NCBI RefSeq assembly: GCF_029960665.1
Contig: NZ_JASBRB010000004.1
Coordinates: 183,562 to 247,561 of the forward strand
DNA: 64,000 bases
Source: Pseudarthrobacter sp. AL07
GTDB taxonomy: Bacteria > Actinomycetota > Actinomycetes > Actinomycetales > Micrococcaceae
Direction of reading: 5' to 3'
The translations under genes and the position numbers were made by a program. Of the stretch, positions 27,291 to 36,492 are shown piece after piece; positions within the stretch are counted from its first letter, which is position 1; each line of letters opens with the position of its first letter. The notes below the pieces were generated by a model. The model was not told the origin of the DNA, searched no databases, and saw only the letters and a program-made list of their open reading frames with translations.

Positions 27291-27314
27291 AAAGGCCCCC
27301 TGTCGGGGGCCTTT
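27291..27314. terminator. Bidirectional terminator between convergent genes
   Basis: A perfect 10-bp stem AAAGGCCCCC/GGGGGCCTTT with a TGTC loop (arms 27291-27300 and 27305-27314). It has A-rich and T-rich flanks so it can work in both directions, for the small frameshifted gene on the plus strand and the DUF4190 gene on the minus strand. Confidence 0.85.
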
Positions 27315-27384
27315 CCGCTGCTTGGGAGTCTGCGGCGGGCGGGGCCAGCCTGCCCCGCTATCCGACCCCGGTTTCGACCGGGAG

Positions 27385-27951
27385 TCAGTACCCGTAGGTG
27401 GTGCCGTATGACATCAGCCCGATGATGAGGAGCAGCCAGAACGCTCCGTAGCCGAGCAGGCAAAGGTAGCCCACGACCAGCCCGGTGATGGCCATGCCCT
27501 TGCCCGACGGTTCGCGGCGGAGGGCCAGATGGCCGGTGATGATTGCAGCGATCTGCGGAATCATGAACCAGCCAAGAAGGACCGACGAAATGCCGAGGAC
27601 CATGCTGGCAATGCTCAGGCCCTTGGGCTGCTGCACCGGCATGCCGTAATAGGCAGGCTGGCCGGACGCAGGTTGCCCGTACGCCGGCTGGCCATAGGGG
27701 CTGGCGCCTTGGCCGTAAGGGCTTGGTGGCTGGGCATAGGCCGCGCCATACTGATCGCCGGGCTGGCTGTCCGCGCCAGGCTGGCCGTACTGGTTCCGTC
27801 CGAACTGATTCTGGTCATACAAAGGCGGCGCCGGAATGCTGGGGCCCTGCGGCGGCACAAACTGCGGCGGCTCGTAGCCTGCCGGCGAATCGACTGGTCC
27901 CTGGGCGGCGGACCCTTGCGAGTCAGGGCGCGGAGTTGGCTGGTCAGTCAT
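27385..27951 (-). CDS. DUF4190 membrane protein with Pro/Gln/Tyr-rich N-terminus
   Basis: A 188-residue protein. Residues 1-105 are low complexity, rich in Pro, Gln, Gly and Tyr with repeated PYGQ/PAYGQ units; residues about 110-185 form the DUF4190 module with two membrane segments (GLSIASMVLGISSVLLGWFMIPQIAAIITGHLALRR and GMAITGLVVGYLCLLGYGAFWLLLIIGL). Such proteins are common in actinobacteria and their role is unknown. ATG 27951 follows GGGGAAAAC. Confidence 0.85.
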   Translation of the reverse strand: MTDQPTPRPDSQGSAAQGPVDSPAGYEPPQFVPPQGPSIPAPPLYDQNQFGRNQYGQPGADSQPGDQYGAAYAQPPSPYGQGASPYGQPAYGQPASGQPAYYGMPVQQPKGLSIASMVLGISSVLLGWFMIPQIAAIITGHLALRREPSGKGMAITGLVVGYLCLLGYGAFWLLLIIGLMSYGTTYGY

Positions 27952-28028
27952 GTTTTCCCCATTCGAAGTCTTCGATTCCCAGCCTACCGCCGCCTGCAAT
28001 ACAGGCCTACCGGCACCGCCATCCCGTC

Positions 28029-28829
28029 CTACCGCCCCCAATAGGGCAGCACGTAGACAGCAAAAACCACAAAGGCAGCCAGGAACATCACCCGGGTCAA
28101 CCCACCTGCGGCGTGTTGCTGTGCGCTCGGTTTCCTGGCGCGTCCGGATCCGACGCCGCCTGCCTGTCCTGCCGACAGTTTCGAGGTCAGCGGCTTCGCG
28201 GTCGGTGACTTCACGGTCAGCGAGTTCACCGCAGGACTTTGAGCAGCAGATTCCTGCGTGAGCTGCTCGCCAAGGTGCGCATAGAGGCCCACCACTGTCT
28301 GCTGGTCGAGCACCGGAGGCAGCGCCAGGACAGCAGCAACAACGCGGTCGCCGCCTGCCACGGCGACGTCGGAATTGGTGATGCCGAAGAGGTCCGGATG
28401 ACCGGCGAGGCAGATCAACGGGCGGACGAACCGCCGGTGGGGCGGGGCCAGCACGGACGCGACGGCGGCGCACTGCGCTAATGCGCCGTCCACGGACTGC
28501 GTCCTGGCAAAGCGGCCCTGCCACAGGACACCGGCGGAGACCCGGACCTCGCCGGTCCAGTTCTTGGCATCGATCACCACCACACCGCCGGGCCCCACAA
28601 GAACATGGTCAAGGTTGGCTTTGGGCCGCCCGGGCCAGGGGACATCGTTCAGCAGGTACCATCCGTGCGGAATGAGCCGGCTCAGTCTGTCCGCCACCAG
28701 ACGCTCGCCCACTGCACCGGCATCCCACGACTTCGTGGCACGCTCGGCCTGATCGAGCTGGCGTTTCAGCCGCTGAACACGTTCCGCAGCCAGCCTGGAC
28801 TGCTCGGCCGCGCCGTCTCCTGCCCCCAT
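28029..28829 (-). CDS. NERD domain protein with C-terminal membrane anchor
   Basis: A 266-residue protein. After an N-terminal helical stretch, a nuclease-related domain (about residues 35-140) shows DAGAVGERLVADRLSRL, NLDHVLVGPGGVVVIDAKNWTGEV, with the Asp and Asp-x-Lys residues of the nuclease-like core. A Ser/Thr/Lys-rich linker follows, then a final membrane segment (VMFLAAFVVFAVYVLPYWG). It may bind or cut DNA or RNA near the membrane, but catalytic activity is unproven for the family. The ATG at 28829 follows GGGGGCAGG and is preferred to the in-frame start at 28862. Confidence 0.85.
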   Translation of the reverse strand: MGAGDGAAEQSRLAAERVQRLKRQLDQAERATKSWDAGAVGERLVADRLSRLIPHGWYLLNDVPWPGRPKANLDHVLVGPGGVVVIDAKNWTGEVRVSAGVLWQGRFARTQSVDGALAQCAAVASVLAPPHRRFVRPLICLAGHPDLFGITNSDVAVAGGDRVVAAVLALPPVLDQQTVVGLYAHLGEQLTQESAAQSPAVNSLTVKSPTAKPLTSKLSAGQAGGVGSGRARKPSAQQHAAGGLTRVMFLAAFVVFAVYVLPYWGR

Positions 28830-28903
28830 GACCTGCCCCCTGGTTCCCGCGTGCCGACTCACTGCCGCGTCCGACTCACTGAAGTGCCCGACGCTAAGTG
28901 CAG

Positions 28904-28935
28904 TGCCCGACGGCGGCGCTCCCCGCCGTCGGGCA
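28904..28935. other. GC-rich hairpin between divergent genes
   Basis: A perfect 12-bp stem (28904-28915 with 28924-28935; TGCCCGACGGCG/CGCCGTCGGGCA) followed on the plus strand by ATTCTTTCC. It looks like an intrinsic terminator, yet no plus-strand gene ends here; it lies in the leader region between the NERD gene and pgm. A nearby extra copy of GTGCCCGACG (28884-28893) precedes it. Confidence 0.5.
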
Positions 28936-29117
28936 TTCTTTCCTGAGTTTTCCGAAAGTAGCAGCGCCGCAGGGAGCCGGTATATAGGTATTTTTGGGGC
29001 CGGTACTCGCTTTAACTACTTGCTGCCAACAGTCTGGAGGGGACTTTTCCGCGTCATAGGGGCCCGGATTGTGGACCCGGCGTCTTGACTCCAGCCTGGG
29101 TCTGGCATGCTGGTGCC

Positions 29118-30788
29118 ATGGCTAGCCGCGCGGGCACAGTTGCCCAACCCCAGGACCTCGTTGACATCACTGCGCTCCTCGACGCGTATTACGACATCAC
29201 GCCGGATCTGAGTGATCCCGGCCAGCGCGTGGCGTTCGGTACGTCCGGGCACCGCGGCTCGAGCCTGAAGGCGTCGTTCAACGAAAAACACATCGTCGCG
29301 ATCACGCAGGCAATCGTGGAGTACCGCGCCGGACAGGGCATCTCCGGCCCGCTTTTCCTGGCGAAGGACACCCACGCCCTCAGCGAGCCGGCGCAGAACT
29401 CCGCCCTGGAGGTCCTCGCCGCCAACGGCGTGCACGTGCTGATTGACGCGCGGCACGGTTACACGCCGACACCGGCACTGAGCCACGCCATCCTGACGTA
29501 CAACAACAGCCGCCAGCCCGGCACCCCGGAAGCGGACGGCATTGTGGTCACGCCCAGCCATAACCCGCCCGGAGACGGCGGCTTCAAATACAACCCTCCG
29601 CACGGTGGCCCGGCCGATTCGGACGCGACAGGCTGGATCGCCAACCGCGCCAACGAACTCCTCGAAAACGACCTGCGGGGCGTGAAGCGCATCCCCGTCT
29701 CCGAAGCCCTCGTCGCGGACAGCACCGGAAAGTTCGATTTCCTCAGCAGCTACGTTGACGACCTCCCGTCCGTGTTGAACCTGGACGCCATCCGCGAAGC
29801 CGGAGTGCGCATTGGGGCCGACCCCATGGGCGGTGCGGCCGTGGATTACTGGGGCGAGATCGGCGAGCGCCACCACCTGGACCTGACCGTGGTGAACCCC
29901 ACCGTGGATCCCCAGTGGGCGTTTATGACCCTGGACTGGGACGAAAAAATCCGGATGGACTGCTCCTCACCGTTCGCGATGGCCTCCCTGATCAACAGGA
30001 TGTCCGACGGCGGCAGTTCAGCGGCGTTCGACGTCGCCACCGGCAACGACGCCGACGCCGACCGGCACGGGATTGTCACACCTCTTGTCGACGGGGTGGG
30101 TGGCCTGATGAACCCGAACCACTATCTCGCCGTCGCCATCGATTACCTCTACCGCAACCGCAGCGGCTGGAACCCCAACTCGGTGGTGGGCAAGACCCTG
30201 GTTTCGTCCTCGATCATCGACCGGGTGGCGGAAAGCCTGGGCCGCAAACTGGTTGAGGTCCCCGTGGGCTTCAAGTGGTTTGTGCCGGGACTGCTGTCCG
30301 GCGAAGGCGCGTTCGGCGGCGAGGAATCGGCCGGCGCTTCCTTTAACAAGTTGGACGGCAGCGTCTGGACCACCGACAAGGACGGCATCCTGCTGGCGCT
30401 GCTGGCCTCGGAGATCACCGCCGTCACGGGTAAGTCCCCCTCCCAGCTGTACAGGGGCCTGACCGACCAGTTCGGCGCCCCTGTCTACGCGCGCATTGAT
30501 GCAGCGGCCACGCGGGAGCAGAAGACGGTACTCGGCAGGCTCTCGCCGTCGGACGTCACCGCAACGGAACTGGCCGGCGAAACCATCACCGCCAAGCTGA
30601 CCGAGGCGCCTGGCAACGGCGCGTCCATCGGCGGGCTCAAGGTGGTCACGGAGAACGCTTGGTTCGCCGCCCGCCCGTCCGGAACCGAGGACGTCTACAA
30701 GATCTACGCCGAGTCCTTCAAGGGCGAGGAGCACCTTAAGCAGGTCCAGGCAGAAGCCAAGGCGCTGGTGGACGGCGTCATCGCCTAA
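29118..30788 (+). CDS. pgm: Phosphoglucomutase (alpha-D-glucose phosphate-specific)
   Basis: Interconverts glucose-1-P and glucose-6-P, linking glycogen, trehalose and cell-wall sugar nucleotides to glycolysis. The 556-residue length fits. Visible motifs are [10 protein letters not shown] near residue 40, the phosphoserine loop [21 protein letters not shown] near residue 145, the metal-binding [10 protein letters not shown] near 310, the sugar-binding GEESAG near 400 and the phosphate-binding RPSGTED near the end. ATG 29118 gives [10 protein letters not shown], the usual leader. A 28-bp palindrome closes the transcript. Confidence 0.95.
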   Translation: MASRAGTVAQPQDLVDITALLDAYYDITPDLSDPGQRVAFGTSGHRGSSLKASFNEKHIVAITQAIVEYRAGQGISGPLFLAKDTHALSEPAQNSALEVLAANGVHVLIDARHGYTPTPALSHAILTYNNSRQPGTPEADGIVVTPSHNPPGDGGFKYNPPHGGPADSDATGWIANRANELLENDLRGVKRIPVSEALVADSTGKFDFLSSYVDDLPSVLNLDAIREAGVRIGADPMGGAAVDYWGEIGERHHLDLTVVNPTVDPQWAFMTLDWDEKIRMDCSSPFAMASLINRMSDGGSSAAFDVATGNDADADRHGIVTPLVDGVGGLMNPNHYLAVAIDYLYRNRSGWNPNSVVGKTLVSSSIIDRVAESLGRKLVEVPVGFKWFVPGLLSGEGAFGGEESAGASFNKLDGSVWTTDKDGILLALLASEITAVTGKSPSQLYRGLTDQFGAPVYARIDAAATREQKTVLGRLSPSDVTATELAGETITAKLTEAPGNGASIGGLKVVTENAWFAARPSGTEDVYKIYAESFKGEEHLKQVQAEAKALVDGVIA

Positions 30789-30800
30789 CCTTAAAAAGCA

Positions 30801-30861
30801 GATGCTCTATCACTTTTGGTCCCCATCCAACCCGGATGGGGACCAAAAGTGATAGAGCATC
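30801..30861. terminator. Perfect 28-bp inverted repeat between convergent genes
   Basis: Arms 30801-30828 and 30834-30861 are exact reverse complements around a five-base AACCC loop. It lies 12 bases after pgm and 10 bases after the stop of the convergent reductase gene, so it can terminate both. The arm length and moderate GC are unlike a standard intrinsic terminator and suggest an element related to dispersed intergenic palindromes. Confidence 0.75.
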
Positions 30862-30871
30862 TTGGGTTTGG

Positions 30872-31477
30872 TCAGACGGTGCGGACAACGTCCTCGTAGC
30901 TGAACTTGGGCTTCGCTGCGCCCCACGCGTTTTCGCCGGCCTGGCCGATGTTGACCACCAGGAAGCTCTTCTGGTCACCAGCGGGGAAGAAGGCGGCGTC
31001 GAGGGCGCCGAAGTCGGCTCCGGTCATCGGGCCGGCCGCGAGTCCGAGGGACCGGACGGCCAGGATGAAGTAGCCGGCCTGCAGGTGGGCGTTGTTGTTG
31101 CCAGTGGACGCGGCCAGGTCCGGGGCGGCGTCGTACATGGCCTTCGGTGCGTTGTACTCGGGCAGGAAGTTGTCCCACTGCTCGGCCCAGGCGGTGTCGT
31201 AGCTAAGGACGGCAACCAGTGGCGCGGAGGCGGTCTTGGCCTTGTTGCCGTTGGCCAGGGTGTCAACCAGGGTGGCACGCGCCTCGTCAGAGCGGACGTA
31301 GGTCACGCGGAGGGGCTGGGAGTTGAAAGCCGTAGGGCCGAACTTGGTAAGTTCGTAAATGGCGCGGGCCTGGTCCTCGGTCACCTCGCCGGTGAATGAG
31401 TTGGCCGTGCGGGCCTCTGCAAAAATGGCGTCGACGGCGGCCGGATCGATAACCGCTTCTTCGTGGGCAATAGTCAT
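30872..31477 (-). CDS. Nitroreductase family protein, RutE-like malonic semialdehyde reductase
   Basis: A 201-residue flavin-dependent reductase-like protein resembling RutE, which reduces malonic semialdehyde to 3-hydroxypropionate in uracil breakdown. Typical segments are DAIFAEARTANSFTG, YELTKFGPTAFNSQPLRVTYVRS, NNNAHLQAGYFILAVRSLGLAAGPMTG and FFPAGDQKSFLVVNIGQ. It is divergent from a uracil/xanthine permease, which supports a link to pyrimidine use, but no other rut gene is present. ATG 31477 was chosen because it matches the family N-terminus. Confidence 0.82.
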   Translation of the reverse strand: MTIAHEEAVIDPAAVDAIFAEARTANSFTGEVTEDQARAIYELTKFGPTAFNSQPLRVTYVRSDEARATLVDTLANGNKAKTASAPLVAVLSYDTAWAEQWDNFLPEYNAPKAMYDAAPDLAASTGNNNAHLQAGYFILAVRSLGLAAGPMTGADFGALDAAFFPAGDQKSFLVVNIGQAGENAWGAAKPKFSYEDVVRTV

Positions 31478-31663
31478 GGCGTACCTTTCGCTGGGCCCGC
31501 TCATCTCGAATGATGGGCCGGCGGTCTGCTTTCCATAGTTGTAACTTCAAGCACACCCGTCCTCTTCCCAACCCGCACGTGACGTTCACCACAGCAGGAC
31601 CGCGCGGTATTGTTGCACCGGAAGATCCCAGCCCCAGCGGCAACCCCTTGAAAGGCCCAGACC

Positions 31664-33016
31664 ATGAGCATGCCCGGAATGAAATGGAAGCTCCACGGCA
31701 ACGGCAAATCGATTACGCCCGGCCACGTGGTTGCTCCGGATGAGCGGCTGGCCTGGCCCCTGACCATCGGCGTGGGCATGCAGCATGTCGTGGCCATGTT
31801 CGGCGCCACGTTCCTGGTCCCCATCATCACCGGCATGCCACCGGCCACCACCCTGTTCTTCTCCGGCATCGGCACACTGCTGTTCCTGGTCATCACCAAG
31901 GGGCGCGTTCCCAGCTACCTCGGCTCCAGCTTCGCGTTCATCGCGCCCATCATGGCGTCCCAACAGCAGTTCGGCGTGCCCGGCGCGCTGGGCGGAGTGG
32001 TGCTCGCCGGCGTCGCACTGGCCCTCATCGGTGCGATCGTGCAGAAGTTCGGCGCCGGCTGGATCAACCGGCTGATGCCACCCATCGTCACCGGCGCCAT
32101 CGTGGCACTGATCGGCCTGAACCTGGCCCCCGCCGCGAAAATGAACTTCGACGCCGCCCCCGTCACCGCCGTCAGCACACTCGCCACCATCATTCTGGTC
32201 AGCGTTCTTTTCCGCGGAATCGTCGGCCGGCTCAGCATCCTCGTGGGCGTGGTGGTGGGCTACCTCGTGGCCATGCTGCGCGGCGAAGTGAGCTACGAAA
32301 AAATGGAGGCCGCTGCCTGGATCGGGCTGCCTCACTTCCAGACCCCCGAGTTCCATGTGGGCGTGCTTGGCCTCTTTGTCCCCGTCGTGCTGGTCCTGGT
32401 AGCCGAGAACATCGGGCACGTGAAGTCCGTGGCGGCCATGACCGGCCAGAACCTCGACGGCGTCTCCGGCCGCGCGCTGATGGCGGACGGCGCCGCCACG
32501 GTCCTTGCCGGTTTCGGCGGCGGTTCCGGCACCACCACCTACGCGGAGAACATCGGCGTTATGGCGGCCACCAAGGTGTATTCGACAGCGGCGTACTGGG
32601 TTGCGGGCGTCTTCGCTATTGTCCTGAGCTTCTCGCCCAAGTTCGGTGAACTGATTGCCACGGTCCCGCCGGGCGTACTGGGCGGCGCCGCCACCATGCT
32701 GTACGGCATGATCGGCATCCTGGGCGTCAAGATCTGGGTGCAGAACAAAGTGAACTTCTCCAACCCGGTGAACCTGACCACCGCCGCCGTCGCCCTGATC
32801 ATCGGCATCGCCGACTACACCTGGACCATCGGGGAACTGACGTTCACCGGCATCGCCCTCGGCTCGGCCGCCGCCCTGGTGATTTACCACAGCATGAAAG
32901 CCATCGCGAAGGCCCGCGGCTCGGTGGCTGAACCGGAAACGGAGCAGGCGGGCCTGCCTCCCGCGGTCAAGGCAGCAGTCAATGCAGCAGCGAAACGGGC
33001 GCCGAAGAAGCGCTGA
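31664..33016 (+). CDS. Uracil/xanthine (NCS2) permease
   Basis: A 450-residue inner-membrane nucleobase:proton symporter with about 12-14 membrane segments. Family signatures include LTIGVGMQHVVAMFGATFLVP at the start, SYLGSSFAFIAPI, LVAENIGHVKSVAAMTGQN (the substrate-binding Glu region) and GFGGGSGTTTYAENIGVMAATKVYS. The charged C-terminal tail is Ala/Lys-rich. The ATG at 31664 follows GAAAGG. It shares a 186-base promoter region with the divergent RutE-like gene, suggesting joint control by pyrimidine supply. Confidence 0.92.
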   Translation: MSMPGMKWKLHGNGKSITPGHVVAPDERLAWPLTIGVGMQHVVAMFGATFLVPIITGMPPATTLFFSGIGTLLFLVITKGRVPSYLGSSFAFIAPIMASQQQFGVPGALGGVVLAGVALALIGAIVQKFGAGWINRLMPPIVTGAIVALIGLNLAPAAKMNFDAAPVTAVSTLATIILVSVLFRGIVGRLSILVGVVVGYLVAMLRGEVSYEKMEAAAWIGLPHFQTPEFHVGVLGLFVPVVLVLVAENIGHVKSVAAMTGQNLDGVSGRALMADGAATVLAGFGGGSGTTTYAENIGVMAATKVYSTAAYWVAGVFAIVLSFSPKFGELIATVPPGVLGGAATMLYGMIGILGVKIWVQNKVNFSNPVNLTTAAVALIIGIADYTWTIGELTFTGIALGSAAALVIYHSMKAIAKARGSVAEPETEQAGLPPAVKAAVNAAAKRAPKKR

Positions 33017-33045
33017 ACTGTCCGCAGGCGCGTCAAGCTGTTGCC

Positions 33046-33909
33046 TCAGGCTGCGTGACCGCCGCTGATAAACGGTCCGGGCGGGGTTCCGACGCCGAAA
33101 ACCGGGCGCGGCTCGGGACGCTTGGCGGTCAGCTCCGCTTCCGGCGGGTGCCTCAACTGCCGGATCACCCACGGAACCAGATATTCGCGCGCCCAGATGA
33201 GGTCCTCGGTCCGGGCTTCCTTCCAGCTGTGGGGCAGCGGCGGCTTAGGCTCGAACGGCTCCAGGGTGTGCGAGACACCCAGGGCCTTCAGCACGGCCGC
33301 GGCGATGGTGTGGTGCCCCAGCGGTGAGAAGTGCAGCCGGTCCGGGTCCCACATGCCCGCGCTCGACAATTCACGCAGGAACCACAGGTCAACCATGACC
33401 GCGTCGTGGCGGGCGGCCACCGCGTGGAGGTTCTCGTTGAAGATGGCCACTTTGCCGCGGATCTGGCTGAAGACTGGCGTCGCGCCCCAGTCCGGCCCGG
33501 CAAACAGGACCACGGTGGCGCCGGACCGGGCCAGCTGGCCCACGCCGTCGTCGATCGTTTCTGCGAGCCGGTCAGGGTCGCTGCGACGGAAAACGATATC
33601 GTTGCCGCCGGCGGAGAGCGTGACCAGATCGGGCTTCAGCGCAAGCGCCGGAGCGAGCTGCTGGTCTAAAATCTGCTGTACCAGCAGGCCCCGTACGGCC
33701 AGGTTGGCATAGGCGAAATCGGGCTGGTTCGCGCTGAGTTCCTCGGCCACTCGGTCTGCCCAGCCGCGCAAGCCACCCTCGCTGCGCGGCTCGGGGTCAC
33801 CGATGCCCTCAGTGAAGGAGTCACCCAACGCAACCAGCCGGTGCCACGGGTGGGGCGCCGGATCCGCAGCGGCCCTCGCGGCTGCAATGTCCTGCTTCCA
33901 GACGTTCAT
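33046..33909 (-). CDS. SGNH/GDSL-family hydrolase
   Basis: A 287-residue hydrolase with block I ALGDSFTEGIGDP near residue 30 (nucleophile Ser), block III VTLSAGGNDIVF near 100 with the oxyanion Asn, and block V WDPDRLHFSPLGHH with the catalytic Asp and His near 190. It is therefore a likely esterase or lipase. No signal peptide is evident. The C-terminal 60 residues are charged and proline-rich. Its ATG overlaps the stop of the GAF/ANTAR gene by four bases (ATGA), so the two are co-translated. Confidence 0.9.
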   Translation of the reverse strand: MNVWKQDIAAARAAADPAPHPWHRLVALGDSFTEGIGDPEPRSEGGLRGWADRVAEELSANQPDFAYANLAVRGLLVQQILDQQLAPALALKPDLVTLSAGGNDIVFRRSDPDRLAETIDDGVGQLARSGATVVLFAGPDWGATPVFSQIRGKVAIFNENLHAVAARHDAVMVDLWFLRELSSAGMWDPDRLHFSPLGHHTIAAAVLKALGVSHTLEPFEPKPPLPHSWKEARTEDLIWAREYLVPWVIRQLRHPPEAELTAKRPEPRPVFGVGTPPGPFISGGHAA

Positions 33910-34724
33910 GCCGTACTCCCTGTTATGTAGTGACCCTGGCGGAGCGGGGGTGTTTCGAGGTCAGAGAGTCCCCGGAAGGAGGCATTTTCACGGCCGCGCC
34001 CTGCCTGGTCGGCACGCGAGGCAGCCACAATATTCAGGGCTGTCTCGCGAAGCCCGTGGCGGGTGTGCCGTGCGACGGTCCGGAGGTACTGCAGTGCCGC
34101 ATCGTGGCCGAGCCCGTAGTCGGATTCAAGCGTGCTCACGGCCAGGTCCATAAGCACCATGGAGCTTTGGGCTACCGCCAGCTGAGCACCGGCTGCGGCC
34201 CGCTCCGCCACACACACCACCATCAGCAGCGACCGGGCCACGTGACGCGCATACCTGCGCGTCCTGATGATGTCCTCGCTGGTGAAGGCATGGGGAGTGG
34301 ACGCGTAGAGGCTAAGTGCTGCACTCCATTCGGCAGCGGCAACAACCGGCGTGGACAGCAGCGACCGGACGCCATGGTCCGCGGCAGCACTGGCATAGCC
34401 CGGCCAGCGCCGGTCGCGGCCGACGTCGGCCAGATGCACAAAATCACCCGCGCGAACAGCTTCCAGCACGGGTCCGTCCGCAAACGAGCACTGCTCTTCG
34501 TCCGCGGCGCGCGCGGCGGCGCTCCCCGCGGCTGCAGTCCGGGCCGATCCGGAGCGGAAGAAGGTGACGGCCCAGCTGATACCACGCGAATCGCCATCGA
34601 TGTCGCGCATGAACTCGCCGGTGACTGCCACAAGGAAGTCTTCGACATCCGTGCTGTCGAACACCATCTCCTGGGGGTCCGGAATCGATTCCCGGCCCGG
34701 CTCCCCTTGTGTCTCCGCGGCCAT
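33906..34724 (-). CDS. GAF domain protein with C-terminal ANTAR-like region
   Basis: A 272-residue regulator. The GAF domain spans about residues 25-170 (FADGPVLEAVRAGDFVHLADVGRDRRWPGYASAAADHGVRSLLSTPV...). After it comes a three-helix region with VAQSSMVLMDLAVSTLESDYGLGHDAALQYLRTVARHTRHGLRETALNIV, which fits the ANTAR RNA-binding antitermination domain. Such proteins respond to small ligands and prevent transcription termination. It may control the overlapped GDSL gene. The ligand is unknown. Confidence 0.8.
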   Translation of the reverse strand: MAAETQGEPGRESIPDPQEMVFDSTDVEDFLVAVTGEFMRDIDGDSRGISWAVTFFRSGSARTAAAGSAAARAADEEQCSFADGPVLEAVRAGDFVHLADVGRDRRWPGYASAAADHGVRSLLSTPVVAAAEWSAALSLYASTPHAFTSEDIIRTRRYARHVARSLLMVVCVAERAAAGAQLAVAQSSMVLMDLAVSTLESDYGLGHDAALQYLRTVARHTRHGLRETALNIVAASRADQAGRGRENASFRGLSDLETPPLRQGHYITGSTA

Positions 34725-34847
34725 GTTCCACGCCTAGGTTCGAAACGCGTGGCCCACTGCAAAACCTGTTTCTAGGATACGTCCGGTGACCGCTCCGTGG
34801 GCAAGATCCACCCACACAAAAACCGCAGTCCCGGCGGAGAACACCGC

Positions 34848-35363
34848 CTATCCGGCATCGAAACTCTCCTCGTCGTCATCCTTCGGTGACTTGTCCTTGG
34901 GCAGGTCAGCTCCGCTGCCGTCCGGCAGGCCGGCAGCCTCCTGTCCCGATTCCGACGAGAAGGGTTCAGAGCCCTGCGCGTCGGCGTTGGCCTCGTTGAT
35001 CTCGGCATCGGCGGAGGGAACGTCGGCGTCGCGCGGGATGAGCGGTTCTCCCGGCTCAAAGCCGGGATCATTGGTGTCGCTTTCTGCGTGGTACTGGTCA
35101 TCAGTGCCGCCGAATCGGCCGGCACCCGGCTCGCCGGCGCTGTCTTTGTCTTCCTCATCGAAGTGGCTGAGATTGGGTGTGCCGGTGGCGAACGTTTCGC
35201 CCTCTGGGCTGTTTTGATTGAGCCCGGCGGCATCAAATTCCTCTTCGTCGCGGGGCTGGGCAAACTGATTGCTGTCCGTCCCGCCCATCTCCTGTTCCGC
35301 AGTCGGCGTGCCGTAGCCGCCCACTTCCTCGGCGGGTTCCGTGCGCTGGTTGTCCTGACTCAT
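34848..35363 (-). CDS. Acidic, disordered-type hypothetical protein (171 aa)
   Basis: A 171-residue hydrophilic protein (MSQDNQRTEPAEEVGGYGTP...), very rich in Asp, Glu, Gly, Ser and Pro, without membrane segments or Cys. Composition suggests an intrinsically disordered protein. The ATG at 35363 has a strong AGGAGG site. It lies between the GAF protein and an SDR gene of a kind often seen in general stress regions of actinobacteria, but this link is only contextual. Confidence 0.7.
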   Translation of the reverse strand: MSQDNQRTEPAEEVGGYGTPTAEQEMGGTDSNQFAQPRDEEEFDAAGLNQNSPEGETFATGTPNLSHFDEEDKDSAGEPGAGRFGGTDDQYHAESDTNDPGFEPGEPLIPRDADVPSADAEINEANADAQGSEPFSSESGQEAAGLPDGSGADLPKDKSPKDDDEESFDAG

Positions 35364-35405
35364 GGTTCCTCCTGTAGTAGATGTGAATCTGACGTGCAAA
35401 CTTGG

Positions 35406-36305
35406 TTACAGGCCCTTGCCGCCGGTCACCGGCAGCACTGCTCCGGAGATGTAGGACCCCTGATCGGACGCGAGCAGCACATAGGCCGCGGCGAGCTCTG
35501 CCGGCTGACCCGCCCGCTGCAACGGCGTATCCTGCCCGAAGGTGGGCAGCTTGTCCGGCCACTCCGTGGCCGGGATCAGCGGGGTCCAGATGGGTCCGGG
35601 GGCCACGGCGTTGACGCGGATCCCCTGTGGCCCAAGTTCCTGGGCCAACGCCTTGGTGAAGGCAACCTGCGCTGCCTTTGTCATGGCGTAGTCGATCAGC
35701 CCCGGCGACGGATTGAAAGCCTGGATCGAAGCCGTAGTGATGATCGAGGAGCCAGCCTTCAGGTGCGGAACCGCGGCCCGGGCCGTCCAGATCAGGGAAT
35801 ACAGATTGGTCTTGAGTACGCGGTCGAATTCCTCGGTCGGCAGGGACTCGAAACTCTCGCGGTTCTTCTGGTAAGCAGCGTTGAGCACCACCACATCCAG
35901 ACCCCCGAATTCCGCCACCGCATCAGCGACGATCCGGGTGCTGAAGGCCTCTTCCCGGCCGTCCCCGGCCAACAGCAGCGCGCGCTGGCCCGTTTTGCGG
36001 ATCCAGTCGGCCGTGTCCTGGGCATCTTCCTCTTCTTCCGGAAGGTAGGAAATTGCGACGTCGGCCCCCTCGCGGGCAAACGCGATGGCCACCGCCTTGC
36101 CGATTCCTGAGTCTCCGCCGGTGATGAGCGCAGCCTTACCCCGCAGCGCACCGCGCCCCTCGTAGCCAAGTTCGCCGTGGTCTGGCTTCGGATCCATGAG
36201 CGCAGTCAGGCCCGGCTGCTTCTGTTCCTGCTTCGGGAAGGGCCCGGAATGAAAGCCGTCCCGGGGGTCGGTGGGCGGGTCTGTCCGTTTCTGCGTTTCG
36301 CTCAT
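35406..36305 (-). CDS. SDR family oxidoreductase (YghA/GsiB-type glucose dehydrogenase-like)
   Basis: A 299-residue short-chain dehydrogenase with a roughly 45-residue N-terminal extension (RTDPPTDPRDGFHSGPFPKQEQKQPG) typical of the stress-associated subgroup. The cofactor motif GGDSGIGKAVA lies near residue 63, NAAY near 140, and the catalytic Ser-Tyr-Lys in TTASIQAFNPSPGLIDYAMTKAA near 190-210. The substrate is unknown. ATG 36305 has an AAGAGG site; an in-frame start at 36320 is possible. Confidence 0.88.
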   Translation of the reverse strand: MSETQKRTDPPTDPRDGFHSGPFPKQEQKQPGLTALMDPKPDHGELGYEGRGALRGKAALITGGDSGIGKAVAIAFAREGADVAISYLPEEEEDAQDTADWIRKTGQRALLLAGDGREEAFSTRIVADAVAEFGGLDVVVLNAAYQKNRESFESLPTEEFDRVLKTNLYSLIWTARAAVPHLKAGSSIITTASIQAFNPSPGLIDYAMTKAAQVAFTKALAQELGPQGIRVNAVAPGPIWTPLIPATEWPDKLPTFGQDTPLQRAGQPAELAAAYVLLASDQGSYISGAVLPVTGGKGL

Positions 36306-36492
36306 AGTCCACCTCTTCATTGGATCGGTCTTCGAAGGGCTCCTGCCTGCGCCGGCTCTTCGAAACTATCCCGCACGGAGGCGCAAGTCCATCATCCGGA
36401 GCAAATAATAAGTAAACTTATCAAATGTTGATTTTGGCGCAACTCCGGCCTAGCTTTGGATCACGCGGCCAGACCCGGGAGCGAGGAGAGGC

